Positions 16,522-28,433 of a stretch of 64,000 nt of DNA are shown piece by piece; the stretch's first letter is position 1, and each line of letters starts with the position of its first letter. This stretch comes from Candidatus Contendobacter odensis Run_B_J11 (GTDB taxonomy: Bacteria > Pseudomonadota > Gammaproteobacteria > Competibacterales > Competibacteraceae). The stretch is from NCBI RefSeq assembly GCF_000531125.1, contig NZ_CBTK010000068.1, positions 1-64,000 of the forward strand, read 5' to 3'. The notes under the pieces are model-generated. The model ran no database searches and was not told the DNA's origin. It was given only the letters and a program-made list of their open reading frames with translations. The translations under genes and the position numbers were made by a program.

Positions 16522-17694
16522 TTACTCGGCTTGGCGGCGCAAGAACGCGGGAATGTCCAGATAATCCAGTTCGGGATCGACCCGCTCGCTCAAGCTATCA
16601 ACCGTCTTCTGGCGGCTGCTGGTCCGGTCGTAGCGAGAATGTGCTTCCCCGTCACCGCCTGCCCGCTGCTGTACCAGCTTGACATGCGGGATGGCTACTT
16701 CCCGTTCGCGTGAGTGAGCCGGCTTGGCCGGAACGCCTTGGCCGATACCGGTCGCGACGATGGTAACCCGCAGTTCATTATGCATTTCGGGATCCACCGA
16801 CATCCCGACCACCACGTTGGCATCTTCGGACGCCAACTCCTTAATGGTGTTGCCGACTTCCTCGAATTCGCCGATGGTCACATCCATACCTGAGGTGATA
16901 TTGACCAGCAGGCCCTTGGCGCCAGCCAGGTTAAAGTTCTCCAGCAGCGGACTGGAAATCGCCGCTTCGGCGGCCTCGCGGGCGCGCCCATCACCAACCG
17001 CACGACCGGTACCCATCATAGCCATGCCCATCTCCGACATCACGGTGCGCACATCCGCAAAATCCACATTGATCATGCCCGGACGGGTGATCAATTCAGC
17101 GATGCCCTGTACCGCGCCCAACAGCACGTCATTGGCCGCCTTGAAGGCATCCAGCAGGCTGGCATTTTTGCCCAGCACCGTGAGCAGTTTCTCATTGGGG
17201 ATGGTGATCAGTGAATCCACGGTTTCGCTCAATTCACGGATACCGCGCATAGCGACTTCCATCCGCTTTTTGCCCTCGAACGGAAACGGCTTAGTCACCA
17301 CGGCTACGGTCAAAATCCCCATCTCCCGGGCCAGTTGCGCCACCACTGGCGCCGCACCGGTGCCGGTGCCCCCGCCCATACCGGCGGTGATAAACACCAT
17401 ATCCGCGCCCTGTAGTGCTTCGCGGATGCGTTCATGATCTTCCTGGGCGGCCTGCCGTCCGACCTCAGGGTTGGCTCCAGCCCCCAGCCCCTTGGTGATA
17501 TTCACCCCCATCTGCAAGGTGATCGGCACAGCGCAAGTCTTTAGCGCCTGGGCGTCGGTGTTGGCGCAGATGAAATCCACGCCCTCAATATTAGCGCCCA
17601 GCATGTGTTGAACAGCATTGCTGCCGCCGCCACCAACTCCAATGACCTTAATGACAGCGCTTTCTTCCGTCTTGACATTCATTAACTCAAACAT
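16522..17694 (-). CDS. ftsZ: Cell division GTPase FtsZ
   Basis: A 390-residue tubulin homologue that polymerises into the Z ring. It has the nucleotide-binding [10 protein letters not shown] near residue 20, the tubulin signature GGGTGTGAA (about 107-113) and the conserved C-terminal peptide [13 protein letters not shown], which docks FtsA and ZipA. The ATG at 17694 ([10 protein letters not shown]) has an AGGAAAGG site; an in-frame extension of ten codons is unlikely. It lies 70 bases downstream of ftsA. ZapD, which bundles FtsZ, is encoded at 41985-42761. Confidence 0.98.
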   Translation of the reverse strand: MFELMNVKTEESAVIKVIGVGGGGSNAVQHMLGANIEGVDFICANTDAQALKTCAVPITLQMGVNITKGLGAGANPEVGRQAAQEDHERIREALQGADMVFITAGMGGGTGTGAAPVVAQLAREMGILTVAVVTKPFPFEGKKRMEVAMRGIRELSETVDSLITIPNEKLLTVLGKNASLLDAFKAANDVLLGAVQGIAELITRPGMINVDFADVRTVMSEMGMAMMGTGRAVGDGRAREAAEAAISSPLLENFNLAGAKGLLVNITSGMDVTIGEFEEVGNTIKELASEDANVVVGMSVDPEMHNELRVTIVATGIGQGVPAKPAHSREREVAIPHVKLVQQRAGGDGEAHSRYDRTSSRQKTVDSLSERVDPELDYLDIPAFLRRQAE

Positions 17695-17764
17695 AACGGC
17701 CTTTCCTCGCTCAATGGTTTTCAACCCGAGATTCCCCGACCTGCGCCTTATTTTCTACAGTCCG

Positions 17765-18997
17765 CTAAAAATTCCCCTGCAACCAGCTCGTTATCCAAGC
17801 CCACAGTCCTTTGCGACCCGTCCGCGCCACCGGACCCGACCGTCCGGGCCGATTCTCGTTACCAAACAGCAGCAAACCCACCGCCGTGGAATAGATGGGA
17901 TTGCACACCACATCCTGTAATCCAGTCACATCACGCGGTAATCCCAGTCGCGCCGGCATGTGAAACACCTCCTCGGCCAGTTCCACCACGCCCTCCATTT
18001 GAGAACTACCCCCGGTCAGCACTACCCCCGCCGCAACCAGGTTCTCGAAGCCGCTGCGTTGCAATTTCCCCAAGGCGATTTCAAACAGCTCGTCGTAGCG
18101 CGGCTCCACCACCCCGGCCAATTCCAGCCGGGACAGGCTACGAGCGGCCCGGTCGCCAACTTCAGCGACCTCAATCCGCTCGTCGGCGCGGGTCAGTTGC
18201 TTGAGGCAACAGGCATGCTTGATCTTAAGATCCTCCGCCGAAGCGGTCGGGGTATGGAAAGCGACGGCGATGTCGTTGGTCACCTGGTTGCCGGCGACCG
18301 GGATTACCTCGGTATGGCTGATCGCACTATTGGTGAACACCGCCAGATCGGTGGTGCCGCCGCCAATGTCCAGCAGGCAGACCCCCAGTTCTTTCTCATC
18401 CGAAGTCAATACCGCCCGACTGGACGCGAGTTGCTGCAAGATAACCTCGTCCACTTCCAGTTCGCAGCGTTGCACGCATTTGACGATGTTCTGCTCGGCG
18501 CTGACCGCGCAGGTGACAATATGAACCCGCACTTCCAGCCGCACCCCGGCCATGCCAATCGGCTCCTGAATGCCTTCCTGACCGTCAATGATGAATTCGC
18601 GAGGCAGAATGTGCAGGATCTTCTGGTCTGCCGGAATCGCCACTACCCGCGCCGCTTCAATCACCCGCTCCACGTCTTCCTGGGTCACCTCCCGGTTCTT
18701 GATCGCGGTGACGCCGTGGGAATTCAGCCCGCGAATGTGGCTGCCGGAGATGCCGGTGTACACCGAATGAATCTTGCAGCCCGCCATCCGTTCTGCTTCG
18801 TCCACTGCCCGCTGGATCGACTGGACGGTGGATTCGATGTTGACCACCACCCCTTTTTTCAATCCCCGCGAGGGGTGCGAGCCGATGCCAACCACATCAA
18901 CCGTCCCGTCGGAGCCGACCTCACCGATGATAACCACCACTTTCGAGGTGCCGATATCGAGTCCGACGATTAAATTCTTGTCTTCTTTTTTAGGCAT
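17765..18997 (-). CDS. ftsA: Cell division protein FtsA
   Basis: A 410-residue actin-like ATPase that tethers FtsZ to the membrane and recruits later divisome proteins. The phosphate 1 motif GLDIGTSKV is at residues 13-20 and the phosphate 2 motif DIGGGTTDLAVF is near 210. The C-terminal amphipathic helix (WAWITSWLQGNF) would insert in the membrane. The ATG is followed by MPKKEDKNLIVG, the usual start. ftsQ lies 24 bases upstream and ftsZ 70 bases downstream. Confidence 0.97.
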   Translation of the reverse strand: MPKKEDKNLIVGLDIGTSKVVVIIGEVGSDGTVDVVGIGSHPSRGLKKGVVVNIESTVQSIQRAVDEAERMAGCKIHSVYTGISGSHIRGLNSHGVTAIKNREVTQEDVERVIEAARVVAIPADQKILHILPREFIIDGQEGIQEPIGMAGVRLEVRVHIVTCAVSAEQNIVKCVQRCELEVDEVILQQLASSRAVLTSDEKELGVCLLDIGGGTTDLAVFTNSAISHTEVIPVAGNQVTNDIAVAFHTPTASAEDLKIKHACCLKQLTRADERIEVAEVGDRAARSLSRLELAGVVEPRYDELFEIALGKLQRSGFENLVAAGVVLTGGSSQMEGVVELAEEVFHMPARLGLPRDVTGLQDVVCNPIYSTAVGLLLFGNENRPGRSGPVARTGRKGLWAWITSWLQGNF

Positions 18998-19021
18998 AAA
19001 ATCTCCCTTTCCCGTAACCGT

Positions 19022-19831
19022 CTAGCCCGCTGTTGGAACTGGCGGTACTGCTTTCCAGCGCACGGCAAAGCCGTTGACATAGCGTAAATCCACCACTGCG
19101 ATCCGGTCGGCCTGAGCAGCCAGCACCTTCGGATAGACCAGCGCCAGCCGTCGCAACCGTTCCTCGAACCGCTCGCGCCCTACATACACTTCCAGCCCGT
19201 TGTTAAACGTCAACCACCAGGCCCGGCGTTCATCCTGTACCAGTTTCTCCAGCTTCAACCCAATCGGATCAAACAGCGTCTGCACCTCTTGCCAAGTCTT
19301 GATCAGCGCCTTTTCGCGGCCATCGGGACCGCTCAGTCGTGGCCATGGTCCCGGTTGGCGGAGGGTGGTCGGGTGGAACCGACGACCGTTCACATCCACC
19401 ATATCCTGCTGTTCGCCCCAGTAGCCAAAGGCAATTCGTTCGCGTAAGCGGATGTCCACGGTATCCGGCCACCAGCGCCGCACTGCCACATCATCGACCC
19501 AGGAATTAGCCGCCAGCGCGGTGTGCAAATCATCCAGATTGGCAATGAAGAAGTTCAGACCCAGATACTCTTGCGCCAAGGGTTGTAAGTCGGCCTCGGT
19601 TAAATTGCGCAACTCACCCTCGACCCGCACGTTTCGCAATGGAAACGCCCCCGGATCCCGTAGCTTCTGGCTGCCGATGTGTACCCCGAAGCCGACTGCG
19701 GCCAGTGCCAGCACCACCCCCAGTCCACGCAACCATGGCCCCACAACGGCTCTCCACCGCCCCGGTGAACCGACCGCTTCATGCTTGATCGCCGTTGCTC
19801 CCCGGCGGCGTCCACGTCCGATCCGCGTCAT
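19022..19831 (-). CDS. ftsQ: Cell division protein FtsQ
   Basis: A 269-residue bitopic membrane protein: a basic cytoplasmic tail (about 1-30), one transmembrane helix (about 35-52, LRGLGVVLALAAVGFGV), then a POTRA domain (PLRNVRVEGELRNLTEADL) and the FtsQ beta domain with the typical SWVDDVAVRRWWPDTV. It links FtsK/FtsA to FtsL-FtsB and FtsW-FtsI. It starts 9 bases after ddl, and the ddl-ftsQ-ftsA-ftsZ order is as in E. coli. Confidence 0.95.
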   Translation of the reverse strand: MTRIGRGRRRGATAIKHEAVGSPGRWRAVVGPWLRGLGVVLALAAVGFGVHIGSQKLRDPGAFPLRNVRVEGELRNLTEADLQPLAQEYLGLNFFIANLDDLHTALAANSWVDDVAVRRWWPDTVDIRLRERIAFGYWGEQQDMVDVNGRRFHPTTLRQPGPWPRLSGPDGREKALIKTWQEVQTLFDPIGLKLEKLVQDERRAWWLTFNNGLEVYVGRERFEERLRRLALVYPKVLAAQADRIAVVDLRYVNGFAVRWKAVPPVPTAG

Positions 19832-19840
19832 CGTCCGCGC

Positions 19841-20821
<981 letters not shown>

Positions 20822-22267
20822 TCAATTCACGCCCGGCAAACCGTCGCGTTCCAATTGCACCGCCATCGCGCCGATGTCGCCCGCGCCCATCAACAGCAAC
20901 AAATCACCATCGCGCAACAGTCCCGGCAAGGCCGCTGGCAGATCAGCCGTTTGCTCGACGAAAACCGGGTCCACTTTGCCACGAGTCCGAATCGCCCGGC
21001 TCAGGCTGCGACCATCGGCTCCGGTAATGGGCTTCTCACCGGCGGGATACACCTCCAGCAGGATCAGCGCATCCACTTCGGAAAGCACCTGAGCAAAGTC
21101 GTCGAACAGGTCACGGGTACGGCTAAAGCGATGCGGCTGAAAGGCCAGCACCAGGCGTCGCTCCGGCCAGGCGCCGCGCAAGGCCGCCAATACCGCCTGA
21201 ATTTCACGCGGATGGTGGCCGTAATCGTCCATCACCGTGGCGTGGCCGCCGCCGGGCAAGGTCAATTCGCCGTGGGGCTGGAAACGCCGCCCGATACCCT
21301 GAAAATTCCGCAAGGCGCGACAAATTGCGGTTTCCGACACCCCCAACTCCAACGCCACCGCAATCGCCGCCAGCGCGTTCAACACGCTATGCTGGCCTGG
21401 CAGATTAAGCAGAATCGGCAGTGGCATTTTCAGATGGGGCAAATGAGCCACAAAGCGGGTGCGCAAGCCTTCCGCCACGATGTCAGTGGCGCGGGCATCG
21501 CAATCCCCGCTGGTGCCATAGGTCAGCATCGGTCGAGTCAGGCGCGGCAAAATCGCTCGCACTTGTGGATCATCGGCGCACAACACCGCCAACCCGTAAA
21601 ACGGCAGGTGGTGCAGAAACTCGACGAAGGTGTCGCGCAGCCGCTCGAAATCACCGCCATAAGTCGAAAGGTGATCGGCATCAATGTTGGTCACTACTGC
21701 CAGCATCGGTTGCAAAAACAGGAATGAAGCATCGCTCTCGTCGGCCTCAGCCACCAGATAGCGGCCCGCGCCTAACTTGGCATTAGCCCCGGCACTGTTC
21801 AACCGTCCGCCGATGACAAAAGTCGGGTCCAGTCCGCCCTCGGCCAGCAGGCTGGCGATCAGGCTGGTCGTGGTGGTTTTGCCGTGGGTGCCGGCTACCG
21901 CGACGCCGTAACGGAACCGCATCAGTTCGGCCAGCATCTCGGCGCGTGGCACCACCGGAATCCGCGCCGCGCGCGCCGCGATCACTTCGGGATTGTCCTC
22001 GGCTACCGCGCTGGAAATCACCACGGCGTCACAACCCGCGATGTGTCCAGCAGCATGTCCCAGATGAAGGATCGCACCCAATTGACTCAGCCGCGCCGTC
22101 ACCGCGCTGGCGCGCAGATCCGAGCCAGACACGCCGTAGCCCAGATTCAGCAACACCTCGGCGATGCCACTCATCCCGGAGCCGCCGATGCCGATGAAAT
22201 GAATCTGCCGAATCCGGCGCATGTCGCGCCACGCTTCCGGGATCGTTGCTAATGCCGGTTTATCCAC
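20822..22267 (-). CDS. murC: UDP-N-acetylmuramate--L-alanine ligase
   Basis: A 481-residue Mur ligase that adds the first amino acid, L-Ala, to UDP-MurNAc. It has the UDP-binding start [17 protein letters not shown], the ATP P-loop [11 protein letters not shown] (about 115-125) and the Mur signature [10 protein letters not shown] near residue 345. It lies 38 bases after murG. murB, which makes its substrate, is not in this cluster, as in E. coli. Confidence 0.97.
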   Translation of the reverse strand: MDKPALATIPEAWRDMRRIRQIHFIGIGGSGMSGIAEVLLNLGYGVSGSDLRASAVTARLSQLGAILHLGHAAGHIAGCDAVVISSAVAEDNPEVIAARAARIPVVPRAEMLAELMRFRYGVAVAGTHGKTTTTSLIASLLAEGGLDPTFVIGGRLNSAGANAKLGAGRYLVAEADESDASFLFLQPMLAVVTNIDADHLSTYGGDFERLRDTFVEFLHHLPFYGLAVLCADDPQVRAILPRLTRPMLTYGTSGDCDARATDIVAEGLRTRFVAHLPHLKMPLPILLNLPGQHSVLNALAAIAVALELGVSETAICRALRNFQGIGRRFQPHGELTLPGGGHATVMDDYGHHPREIQAVLAALRGAWPERRLVLAFQPHRFSRTRDLFDDFAQVLSEVDALILLEVYPAGEKPITGADGRSLSRAIRTRGKVDPVFVEQTADLPAALPGLLRDGDLLLLMGAGDIGAMAVQLERDGLPGVN

Positions 22268-22305
22268 GTCCTCGACTCTCCACCCTCAATATTTCTTTGC
22301 ATGAT

Positions 22306-23391
22306 TCAGGAACGCGCCTGTTGTAGGCACACTCGCGCCACCTGTTCGGCAGCCTCAATTTTCGCCAGACTTCGCGCCGCCTCGGCCATCCGCAATAGTT
22401 GGGTACGGTCGCCCAGTAAATCGCTCAGAATTGCGGCCAGCCGTTCAGCCGTTAACTCCGCCTGCTGGACCAGCAGCGCCGCGCCGCCTTGCGCCAGAAA
22501 GTGGGCATTAGCGGTCTGGTGGTCGTCCACCGCAAACGGAAACGGCACCAGCACCGCGCCCACGCCTGCCGCAGCCAGTTCGGCGATAGTCAACGCCCCG
22601 GCCCGGCACATCACCAGATCGGCCCAGCTATAGGCTTCAGCCATATCTTCAATAAACGGGGTCAGGCGAGCGGTTATTCCGGCCTTCCGATAGGCAGCTT
22701 CCGCCGCCTGGTGCAACTGGCCGCCGGCCTGATGCCAGACCTCCGGGCGCTGGTCATCGCTGAGCAACGCCAAGGCTTGCGGCACAAGTTGATTGAGCGC
22801 CAGCGCGCCCTGACTGCCGCCCAGCACCAGCAGCCGTAACCGGCCTTCGCGTCCGGCGAAGCGTTGCGCAGGCGGCGGCAGCGTCGCTATCGGCTCACGT
22901 ACCGGGTTGCCCACCGTCAGCGCTCGTCGCGCGGCTGGAAAAGTCTGCGGAAACGCCTCCAAAACCTGACTGGCGATCCGCGCCAGAATGCGATTGGTCA
23001 AACCGGCAATCGCGTTTTGCTCATGCACCACCAGCGGAATGCCAAGCCACCAGGTCATCAACCCACCGGGGCCGCTGGCGAAACCACCCATTCCCAACAC
23101 CACTCGCGGTTGCAGCCGTTGCAGAATCACCCGTGCCTGCCATAGCGCCCGCCCGATCATCAATGGCATCGCCAATTTCTGGCCCAGCCCTTTACCGCGC
23201 AAACCGGCGACGCCGATCCATTCCATCGGAATTCCAGCCTTCGGCACCAGGGTCGCCTCCAGACCGTGCCGGGTGCCCATCCATACCACCGGCACTCCCT
23301 GCGCTTGCAGTCGTTCGGCTACCGCCAGCGCCGGAAATACATGGCCGCCGGTCCCGCCCGCCATAATCAACGCCGGTCGTGCGGCGCTCAT
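22306..23391 (-). CDS. murG: Lipid II synthase MurG (UDP-GlcNAc transferase)
   Basis: A 361-residue GT28-family glycosyltransferase that adds GlcNAc to lipid I at the inner face of the membrane. The N-terminal glycine loop GGTGGHVFPALAVA (about 12-25) and the donor-site segment LGGSQGALALNQ (about 192) are present, as is ELAAAGVGAVLVPFPFAVDDHQTANA in the C-terminal domain (quoted here only as a landmark; key residues E, P and the DDHQ group). It overlaps ftsW by 4 bases. Confidence 0.96.
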   Translation of the reverse strand: MSAARPALIMAGGTGGHVFPALAVAERLQAQGVPVVWMGTRHGLEATLVPKAGIPMEWIGVAGLRGKGLGQKLAMPLMIGRALWQARVILQRLQPRVVLGMGGFASGPGGLMTWWLGIPLVVHEQNAIAGLTNRILARIASQVLEAFPQTFPAARRALTVGNPVREPIATLPPPAQRFAGREGRLRLLVLGGSQGALALNQLVPQALALLSDDQRPEVWHQAGGQLHQAAEAAYRKAGITARLTPFIEDMAEAYSWADLVMCRAGALTIAELAAAGVGAVLVPFPFAVDDHQTANAHFLAQGGAALLVQQAELTAERLAAILSDLLGDRTQLLRMAEAARSLAKIEAAEQVARVCLQQARS

Positions 23392-24596
23392 TCGTCGTGG
23401 ACTCCACCGGCGCGGGTTTCCACATCAATCCGCAGCAACACCGCCAGCGTCATGCACATCACCACCACGCTGCTACCGCCGTAGCTCATCAGCGGCAAGG
23501 TCAACCCTTTGGTCGGCAGTGCGCCCATGTTGACGCCCATGTTAAACAGCGCCTGGATGCCGAACCATAAGCCGATGCCATAGGCCAGCCACGCCGAAAA
23601 TTTCAGGTCCAGCCGCTCTGCCCGTTGCCCGATTAGAAACGCCCGCCACACCAGGGTCATGAACAGCGCAATGACGGTCAGGATACCGGCCAGCCCCAGT
23701 TCCTCAGCCAGCACCGCAAACAGAAAATCGGTATATGCCTCAGGCAGATAGAACAGCTTTTGCACGCTTTCACCCAGCCCGACCCCGAACAGTTCGCCGC
23801 GGCCGATGGCGATCAGCGACTGGGTGAGCTGATAACCGCTGGCTTGCGGGTCGGCCCACGGATCGAGAAAGCTGATCAACCGCGCCCGCCGATAAGGTGA
23901 GGACCAGAGCAACACCGCCATCGCCGAGACGGTTCCAATTTGCAGGGCGCCGAACTGCCAGAGATTGACGCCGGCCAGAAAGATCATGCCCAGTGCGGCT
24001 GCCATTAGCACCACCACACTGCCGAAATCCGGCTCCAGCAACAACAACACCGCCAGCACCGCCAGCACCACCATCGGCCGGAACAGCGCCAGCGCCGAAG
24101 TACGGAAGTCGGCGGTTTGCAACTCCGCGCCGTGCCGTTTGAGATAACCGGCGACGTAGATCAGCGCGAACAGCTTGGCGATTTCCGACACCTGGACGTT
24201 AACCGGACCCACATTGATCCAGCGCATACTGCCATTCACTTCCTTGCCGATGCCGGGAATCAGCACCAGTGTCAGTAAGATGAACGCCGCCAGCAGCAGC
24301 AGCGGGCTGGCTCGTCGCCAGCGCGCCAGTGGAACTTGAAAGACCATGCTGGCTGCCAGCAGGCCGACCCCCACATACGCACCCTGACGGAACAGGAAAT
24401 AGAACGGCTGACCGGTTTTGGCATCGGCGGTGGGCATCGAGGCCGAGGCCACCATCAGCAGGCCCAAGGTCAGGAGCAACAAGGCCGGAATCAGGACCCA
24501 CGGATCAGGAAACGGCAGCGTGGATCGACCTTCGCCGGCGCGTGGCAGCTTGTCGTGCTTGGCAGGGATTGCCGTCGTGGCAGCCGCGTTCAACAT
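23388..24596 (-). CDS. ftsW: Peptidoglycan glycosyltransferase FtsW (SEDS family)
   Basis: A 402-residue polytopic protein of the SEDS family, which polymerises septal glycan with its partner FtsI. About ten hydrophobic segments are visible, plus the SEDS landmarks NGSMRWINVGPVNVQ, KLFYLPEAYTDFLFAVLAEELG and PTKGLTLPLMSYGGSS near the C-terminus. The first 25 residues are hydrophilic and cytoplasmic. It overlaps murD by 7 bases and murG by 4, so the block is tightly coupled. Confidence 0.96.
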   Translation of the reverse strand: MLNAAATTAIPAKHDKLPRAGEGRSTLPFPDPWVLIPALLLLTLGLLMVASASMPTADAKTGQPFYFLFRQGAYVGVGLLAASMVFQVPLARWRRASPLLLLAAFILLTLVLIPGIGKEVNGSMRWINVGPVNVQVSEIAKLFALIYVAGYLKRHGAELQTADFRTSALALFRPMVVLAVLAVLLLLEPDFGSVVVLMAAALGMIFLAGVNLWQFGALQIGTVSAMAVLLWSSPYRRARLISFLDPWADPQASGYQLTQSLIAIGRGELFGVGLGESVQKLFYLPEAYTDFLFAVLAEELGLAGILTVIALFMTLVWRAFLIGQRAERLDLKFSAWLAYGIGLWFGIQALFNMGVNMGALPTKGLTLPLMSYGGSSVVVMCMTLAVLLRIDVETRAGGVHDE

Positions 24597-25951
24597 CCGA
24601 CCAACCTCCGCGCTGCCGCTGTGAAGACGGCGCCGCGCTCTTCGTAACCGCTGAACATGTCAAAGCTGGCACAGGCCGGTGATAGCAACACGCTGTCGCC
24701 CGGCTGAGCCAACTGTGCCGCGATAGCCACTGCTTGGTCCATATCCACCGCTGGATGCAGCGGGATGCTGTTGCCGAGCGCACTGGCGATCAGCGGCGCA
24801 TCGCGGCCGATGAGCACCACCGCCCGCGTCGTGTGGGCCAGCGCCTCCCGCAGCGGGCCAAAATCCTGGCCTTTGCCATCGCCACCGGCGATGAGCACCA
24901 CCGGTCCGGGCAGGCCACGCACTGCCGCTGCCGTTGCGCCGACGTTGGTGCCCTTGGAATCGTCAAACCAGCGCACTCCCGCGTGTTCCATGACCGGCGT
25001 GGTGCGATGCGCCAGCCCGGTAAATTCCCGTAGCGCCGCCAGCATTCCTTCCCGCCGCCAACCAAGCGCATGACCCATGGCCAGCGCCGCCAGCGCGTTA
25101 GCGAGATTGTGATCGCCGCTGATTTGCAAATCCGCCGCTGTGATCCAGCGTTCAGATCCTCGTGTTAACCAGGTATCGCTGCCATCCCGGCGCAGGCCAA
25201 AATCGCCTTCGCCCGGCGTATCCAGAGTGAAATGCAGCACGTTCCGTCCCGGCTCAACCATCGCCATCACCGCCGGATCATCGGCATTGATCACCTTCGT
25301 TCCGTTGCCTCGAAATATCCGCTGCTTGGCAGCGATGTACTCCTCCAGACTATCGTAGCGATCCAGGTGATCAGGGCTGATGTTCAACACGGTGGATACC
25401 CGGGCATTCAGGCTATGGGTGGTCTCCAACTGGAAGCTGGACAGTTCCAGCACATAGATGTCGGGCGCGACGCCGGCGCTGCGCTCATGGCGTAGCCATA
25501 ACTCCAGCGCCGGAGGACCCAGATTGCCGCCCACCACCACCCGCACTCCAGCGTGTTCGGCCATCGCCCCCAGCAAAGTCGTCACGGTGCTCTTGCCATT
25601 AGTGCCGGTAATGGCGGCAACCGGCGCCTGGGTCAACCGGGCCAGCAGTTCAATATCCCCCCACACTGGCACACCCGCCGCCGCCGCTTCAGTAATGGCC
25701 GGCGTCTTCACCGCCACCCCTGGACTGACGATCAAGCGCGTGGCATCTCTGAACAGCATCGGATTGAAACCGCCCAACTGGCAGGGCAGGTCCGGGAACT
25801 CCGTCCGCAACATCGCTAACCCCGGCGGATCGGTACGACTATCGCTCACGGTCACTGTCGCGCCCAATGCCATCAGCGTTCGCACGGTAGACAGGCCGCT
25901 CTGACCCAGACCGACCACCGCCGTGGTTCCCTCCAGTTGCATCATCTGCAA
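24590..25951 (-). CDS. murD: UDP-N-acetylmuramoylalanine--D-glutamate ligase
   Basis: A 453-residue Mur ligase adding D-Glu to UDP-MurNAc-L-Ala. The N-terminal Rossmann start is VVGLGQSGLSTVRTL; the P-loop is AITGTNGKSTVTTL (about 113-125); the central domain carries LNISPDHLDRY; and the C-terminal domain has DDSKGTNVGAT. It starts 8 bases after mraY. Confidence 0.97.
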   Translation of the reverse strand: MQMMQLEGTTAVVGLGQSGLSTVRTLMALGATVTVSDSRTDPPGLAMLRTEFPDLPCQLGGFNPMLFRDATRLIVSPGVAVKTPAITEAAAAGVPVWGDIELLARLTQAPVAAITGTNGKSTVTTLLGAMAEHAGVRVVVGGNLGPPALELWLRHERSAGVAPDIYVLELSSFQLETTHSLNARVSTVLNISPDHLDRYDSLEEYIAAKQRIFRGNGTKVINADDPAVMAMVEPGRNVLHFTLDTPGEGDFGLRRDGSDTWLTRGSERWITAADLQISGDHNLANALAALAMGHALGWRREGMLAALREFTGLAHRTTPVMEHAGVRWFDDSKGTNVGATAAAVRGLPGPVVLIAGGDGKGQDFGPLREALAHTTRAVVLIGRDAPLIASALGNSIPLHPAVDMDQAVAIAAQLAQPGDSVLLSPACASFDMFSGYEERGAVFTAAARRLVGC

Positions 25952-25959
25952 GACTCCCC

Positions 25960-27045
25960 TCAGCGGATTTTCAAGGTCGCCAGGCCAATCAGCACCAGCA
26001 TGATGGTGATGATCCAGAACCTGACGATCACCTTTGGCTCCGGCCAGCCTTTGAGCTCAAAGTGGTGGTGCAACGGAGCCATACGGAAGATGCGCCGACC
26101 GGTGAGCTTGAACGAAGCCACTTGCAGGATCACCGACACGGTTTCCATCACGAAGACGCCGCCCATCACGAACAGCACCAGCTCCTGCCGCACTGCAACC
26201 GCGACCGCGCCCAGTGCCGCGCCCAGCGCCAATGCGCCCACATCACCCATAAACACTTGGGCCGGATAAGCGTTGAACCAGAGGAAACCTAAGCCGGCCC
26301 CGACCATCGCGGCGCAAAACACCAGCAGTTCGCCCACCCCGGGTACATGCGGGATGCCGAGATAGTCGGCGAAAATCCGGTTGCCGGAGGCATAGCAAAA
26401 GACGGCCAGCGCGGCTGAAACCATGACAGTGGGCACAATCGCCAGCCCGTCCAGCCCATCGGTAAGATTGACCGCATTGCTGGAGCCGACGATGACAAAG
26501 TAGGTCAACGGGATGAACAGCCAGCCCAGATTCAGCGCGACACTCTTGAAAAACGGCACGATCAGTTGCGTCTCAGCCGGGGTCTGGACGGTGAAGTACA
26601 GCAGCAATGCCGCCGTCAATCCGGCGCAGGACTGCAAGGAATACTTGGCCCGCGCTGACAATCCTTTGGAGTTGCGCAGGATCAATTTTTTGTAATCGTC
26701 CATCCAGCCAATCGCACCGAACGCCAGTGTTACCCCCAGTACGATCCAGATATAGCGGTTGCGCGGATCCGCCCATAACAGGGTAGCCACCGCGATGGCG
26801 ACCAGAATCAGCGCCCCGCCCATGGTCGGGGTGCCGGCCTTGGCGAGATGGCTTTTGGGGCCGTCCTCGCGGATGTGCTGGCCAATCTGATGGTGGCTCA
26901 ACCGCCGAATCAGCGCCGGCCCGACTATCAGTGAAATCGACAACGCGGTGAGAACCCCCAGAATCCCCCGCAGGGTCAGGTACTGAAACACATTGAAACC
27001 CGTGTAAAAATTGTTGGTGAGCCATTCAGCCAGCAGAACAAGCAT
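25960..27045 (-). CDS. mraY: Phospho-MurNAc-pentapeptide transferase
   Basis: A 361-residue integral membrane enzyme making lipid I from undecaprenyl phosphate and UDP-MurNAc-pentapeptide. About ten membrane helices are seen. Active-site landmarks are [11 protein letters not shown], the acidic loop [32 protein letters not shown] and the HHH-type loop [12 protein letters not shown]. The start ATG overlaps the murF stop by a single base. Confidence 0.97.
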   Translation of the reverse strand: MLVLLAEWLTNNFYTGFNVFQYLTLRGILGVLTALSISLIVGPALIRRLSHHQIGQHIREDGPKSHLAKAGTPTMGGALILVAIAVATLLWADPRNRYIWIVLGVTLAFGAIGWMDDYKKLILRNSKGLSARAKYSLQSCAGLTAALLLYFTVQTPAETQLIVPFFKSVALNLGWLFIPLTYFVIVGSSNAVNLTDGLDGLAIVPTVMVSAALAVFCYASGNRIFADYLGIPHVPGVGELLVFCAAMVGAGLGFLWFNAYPAQVFMGDVGALALGAALGAVAVAVRQELVLFVMGGVFVMETVSVILQVASFKLTGRRIFRMAPLHHHFELKGWPEPKVIVRFWIITIMLVLIGLATLKIR

Positions 27046-28433
27046 CAGCCATGCTCCCTTGATTGCACGACGGGATCTGCGGTGCCCACCAACGCGGCTA
27101 CCACCCGCTCCATTCGCGACCCACGAGAACCTTTGATCAGAACAACGCTTGGGTAAGTACTCTGGACATCGTGGCTTAAAGCGGTGATCAAACGATCCAC
27201 GTCTGCATAATGATCGCCACCCTCGGCAAATGCCGCTGCGGCTGCCCGACTGTGTTCACCCAGCGCATACAACCGCTCGAATCCCGCTATCTGCGCCTCC
27301 CGCCCCGCCTGAGCATGGAGATCATCCGCAGTCGGCCCCAGTTCCAGCATATCGCCCAACACCAGCCATTTACGACCCGGTTCCGCCCCCACAGTCGCCA
27401 ATGCCGCTGCCAGCGAAGCCGGATTGGCATTGTAGGCATCGTGGATTACTGCGCCGCCGTACCTTCCGTGCAAGCGCTGCATCCGGCCACCAACGTCGCG
27501 CAAAGTCTCCAATCCCTGCCGAATATCGGCCAGCGTTGCCCCTACCGTCAGCGCCGCTGCCGCCGCTGCCAGCGCGTTGCGGACATTGTGCCGACCGGGT
27601 AGCGGCAGCGTGATGTCGATCTCGCCTCCGGGCGCGATCAAGCGAAACCGGTTGCTGGCCGGATCGAGCAGTTGGCCGCTGACCGTCGCTGGTTGATCCA
27701 GCCCGAAGCTGACAATCCGCCGCCCCGGATTCAGCCCGGTCCAGTAATCGGCGTACCCGTCGTCATGGTTGATAATTGCCACGCCGCCTGACCCCAAACC
27801 CCGGAAAATTTCACCCTTGCCCCGCGCTACGCCGGGCACATCGCCGAAGCCGTCAAGATGACAGGGGCCAGCATTGTTGATAATCGCCACATCCGGCTGC
27901 GTCAGCCCGGTCAGATAGGCGATCTCACCGTGATGATTGGCGCCCATTTCGATCACCGCATAACGATGTTCCGCGCCCAGGCGCAGCAAAGTCAGCGGCA
28001 CGCCCAGATCGTTGTTGAGATTGCCTTCGGTCGCCAGCGTAGCGCCGCGCACCCGCAAAATGGTGGCGATCATTTCCTTGAGGGTGGTTTTGCCATTGCT
28101 GCCGGTCAGCGCAATCAGCGGCCCGGTGAAGTGGGAGCGCCATGCCGCCGCCAACTGGCCCAGCGCCAGCCGGGTATCCGCTACGCGCAGTTGCGGCAAG
28201 GGATCCGCCACTTCCCGGCTGACCAGCGCAGCGACCGCACCGCGCTGGCGAGCGGCAGCGACAAAATTGTGGCCGTCGAAATTTGGCCCGGTCAGCGCCA
28301 CGAACAGCGCCCCAGTGGGCAGGGTGCGGCTATCAATGCCAACCGTGGAGAAAGCGGCATCCCCGCCAACCCTTTCACCATCGAGCAGTCGGGCGGCTTC
28401 GCGCAAATGCAGGGATGAAAAAACATCATTCAT
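27045..28433 (-). CDS. murF: UDP-MurNAc-tripeptide--D-Ala-D-Ala ligase
   Basis: A 462-residue Mur ligase that adds the Ddl product to complete the pentapeptide. The P-loop is [15 protein letters not shown] (about 108-120), followed by [10 protein letters not shown] and the C-terminal [14 protein letters not shown]. It is adjacent to murE with no intervening base and shares one base with mraY. Confidence 0.97.
   Translation of the reverse strand: MNDVFSSLHLREAARLLDGERVGGDAAFSTVGIDSRTLPTGALFVALTGPNFDGHNFVAAARQRGAVAALVSREVADPLPQLRVADTRLALGQLAAAWRSHFTGPLIALTGSNGKTTLKEMIATILRVRGATLATEGNLNNDLGVPLTLLRLGAEHRYAVIEMGANHHGEIAYLTGLTQPDVAIINNAGPCHLDGFGDVPGVARGKGEIFRGLGSGGVAIINHDDGYADYWTGLNPGRRIVSFGLDQPATVSGQLLDPASNRFRLIAPGGEIDITLPLPGRHNVRNALAAAAAALTVGATLADIRQGLETLRDVGGRMQRLHGRYGGAVIHDAYNANPASLAAALATVGAEPGRKWLVLGDMLELGPTADDLHAQAGREAQIAGFERLYALGEHSRAAAAAFAEGGDHYADVDRLITALSHDVQSTYPSVVLIKGSRGSRMERVVAALVGTADPVVQSREHG

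Noticed and set aside
17960-18973. A 337-codon open frame opposite ftsA
   Set aside because: His/Gln/Arg-rich composition typical of an antisense shadow; ftsA is certain.
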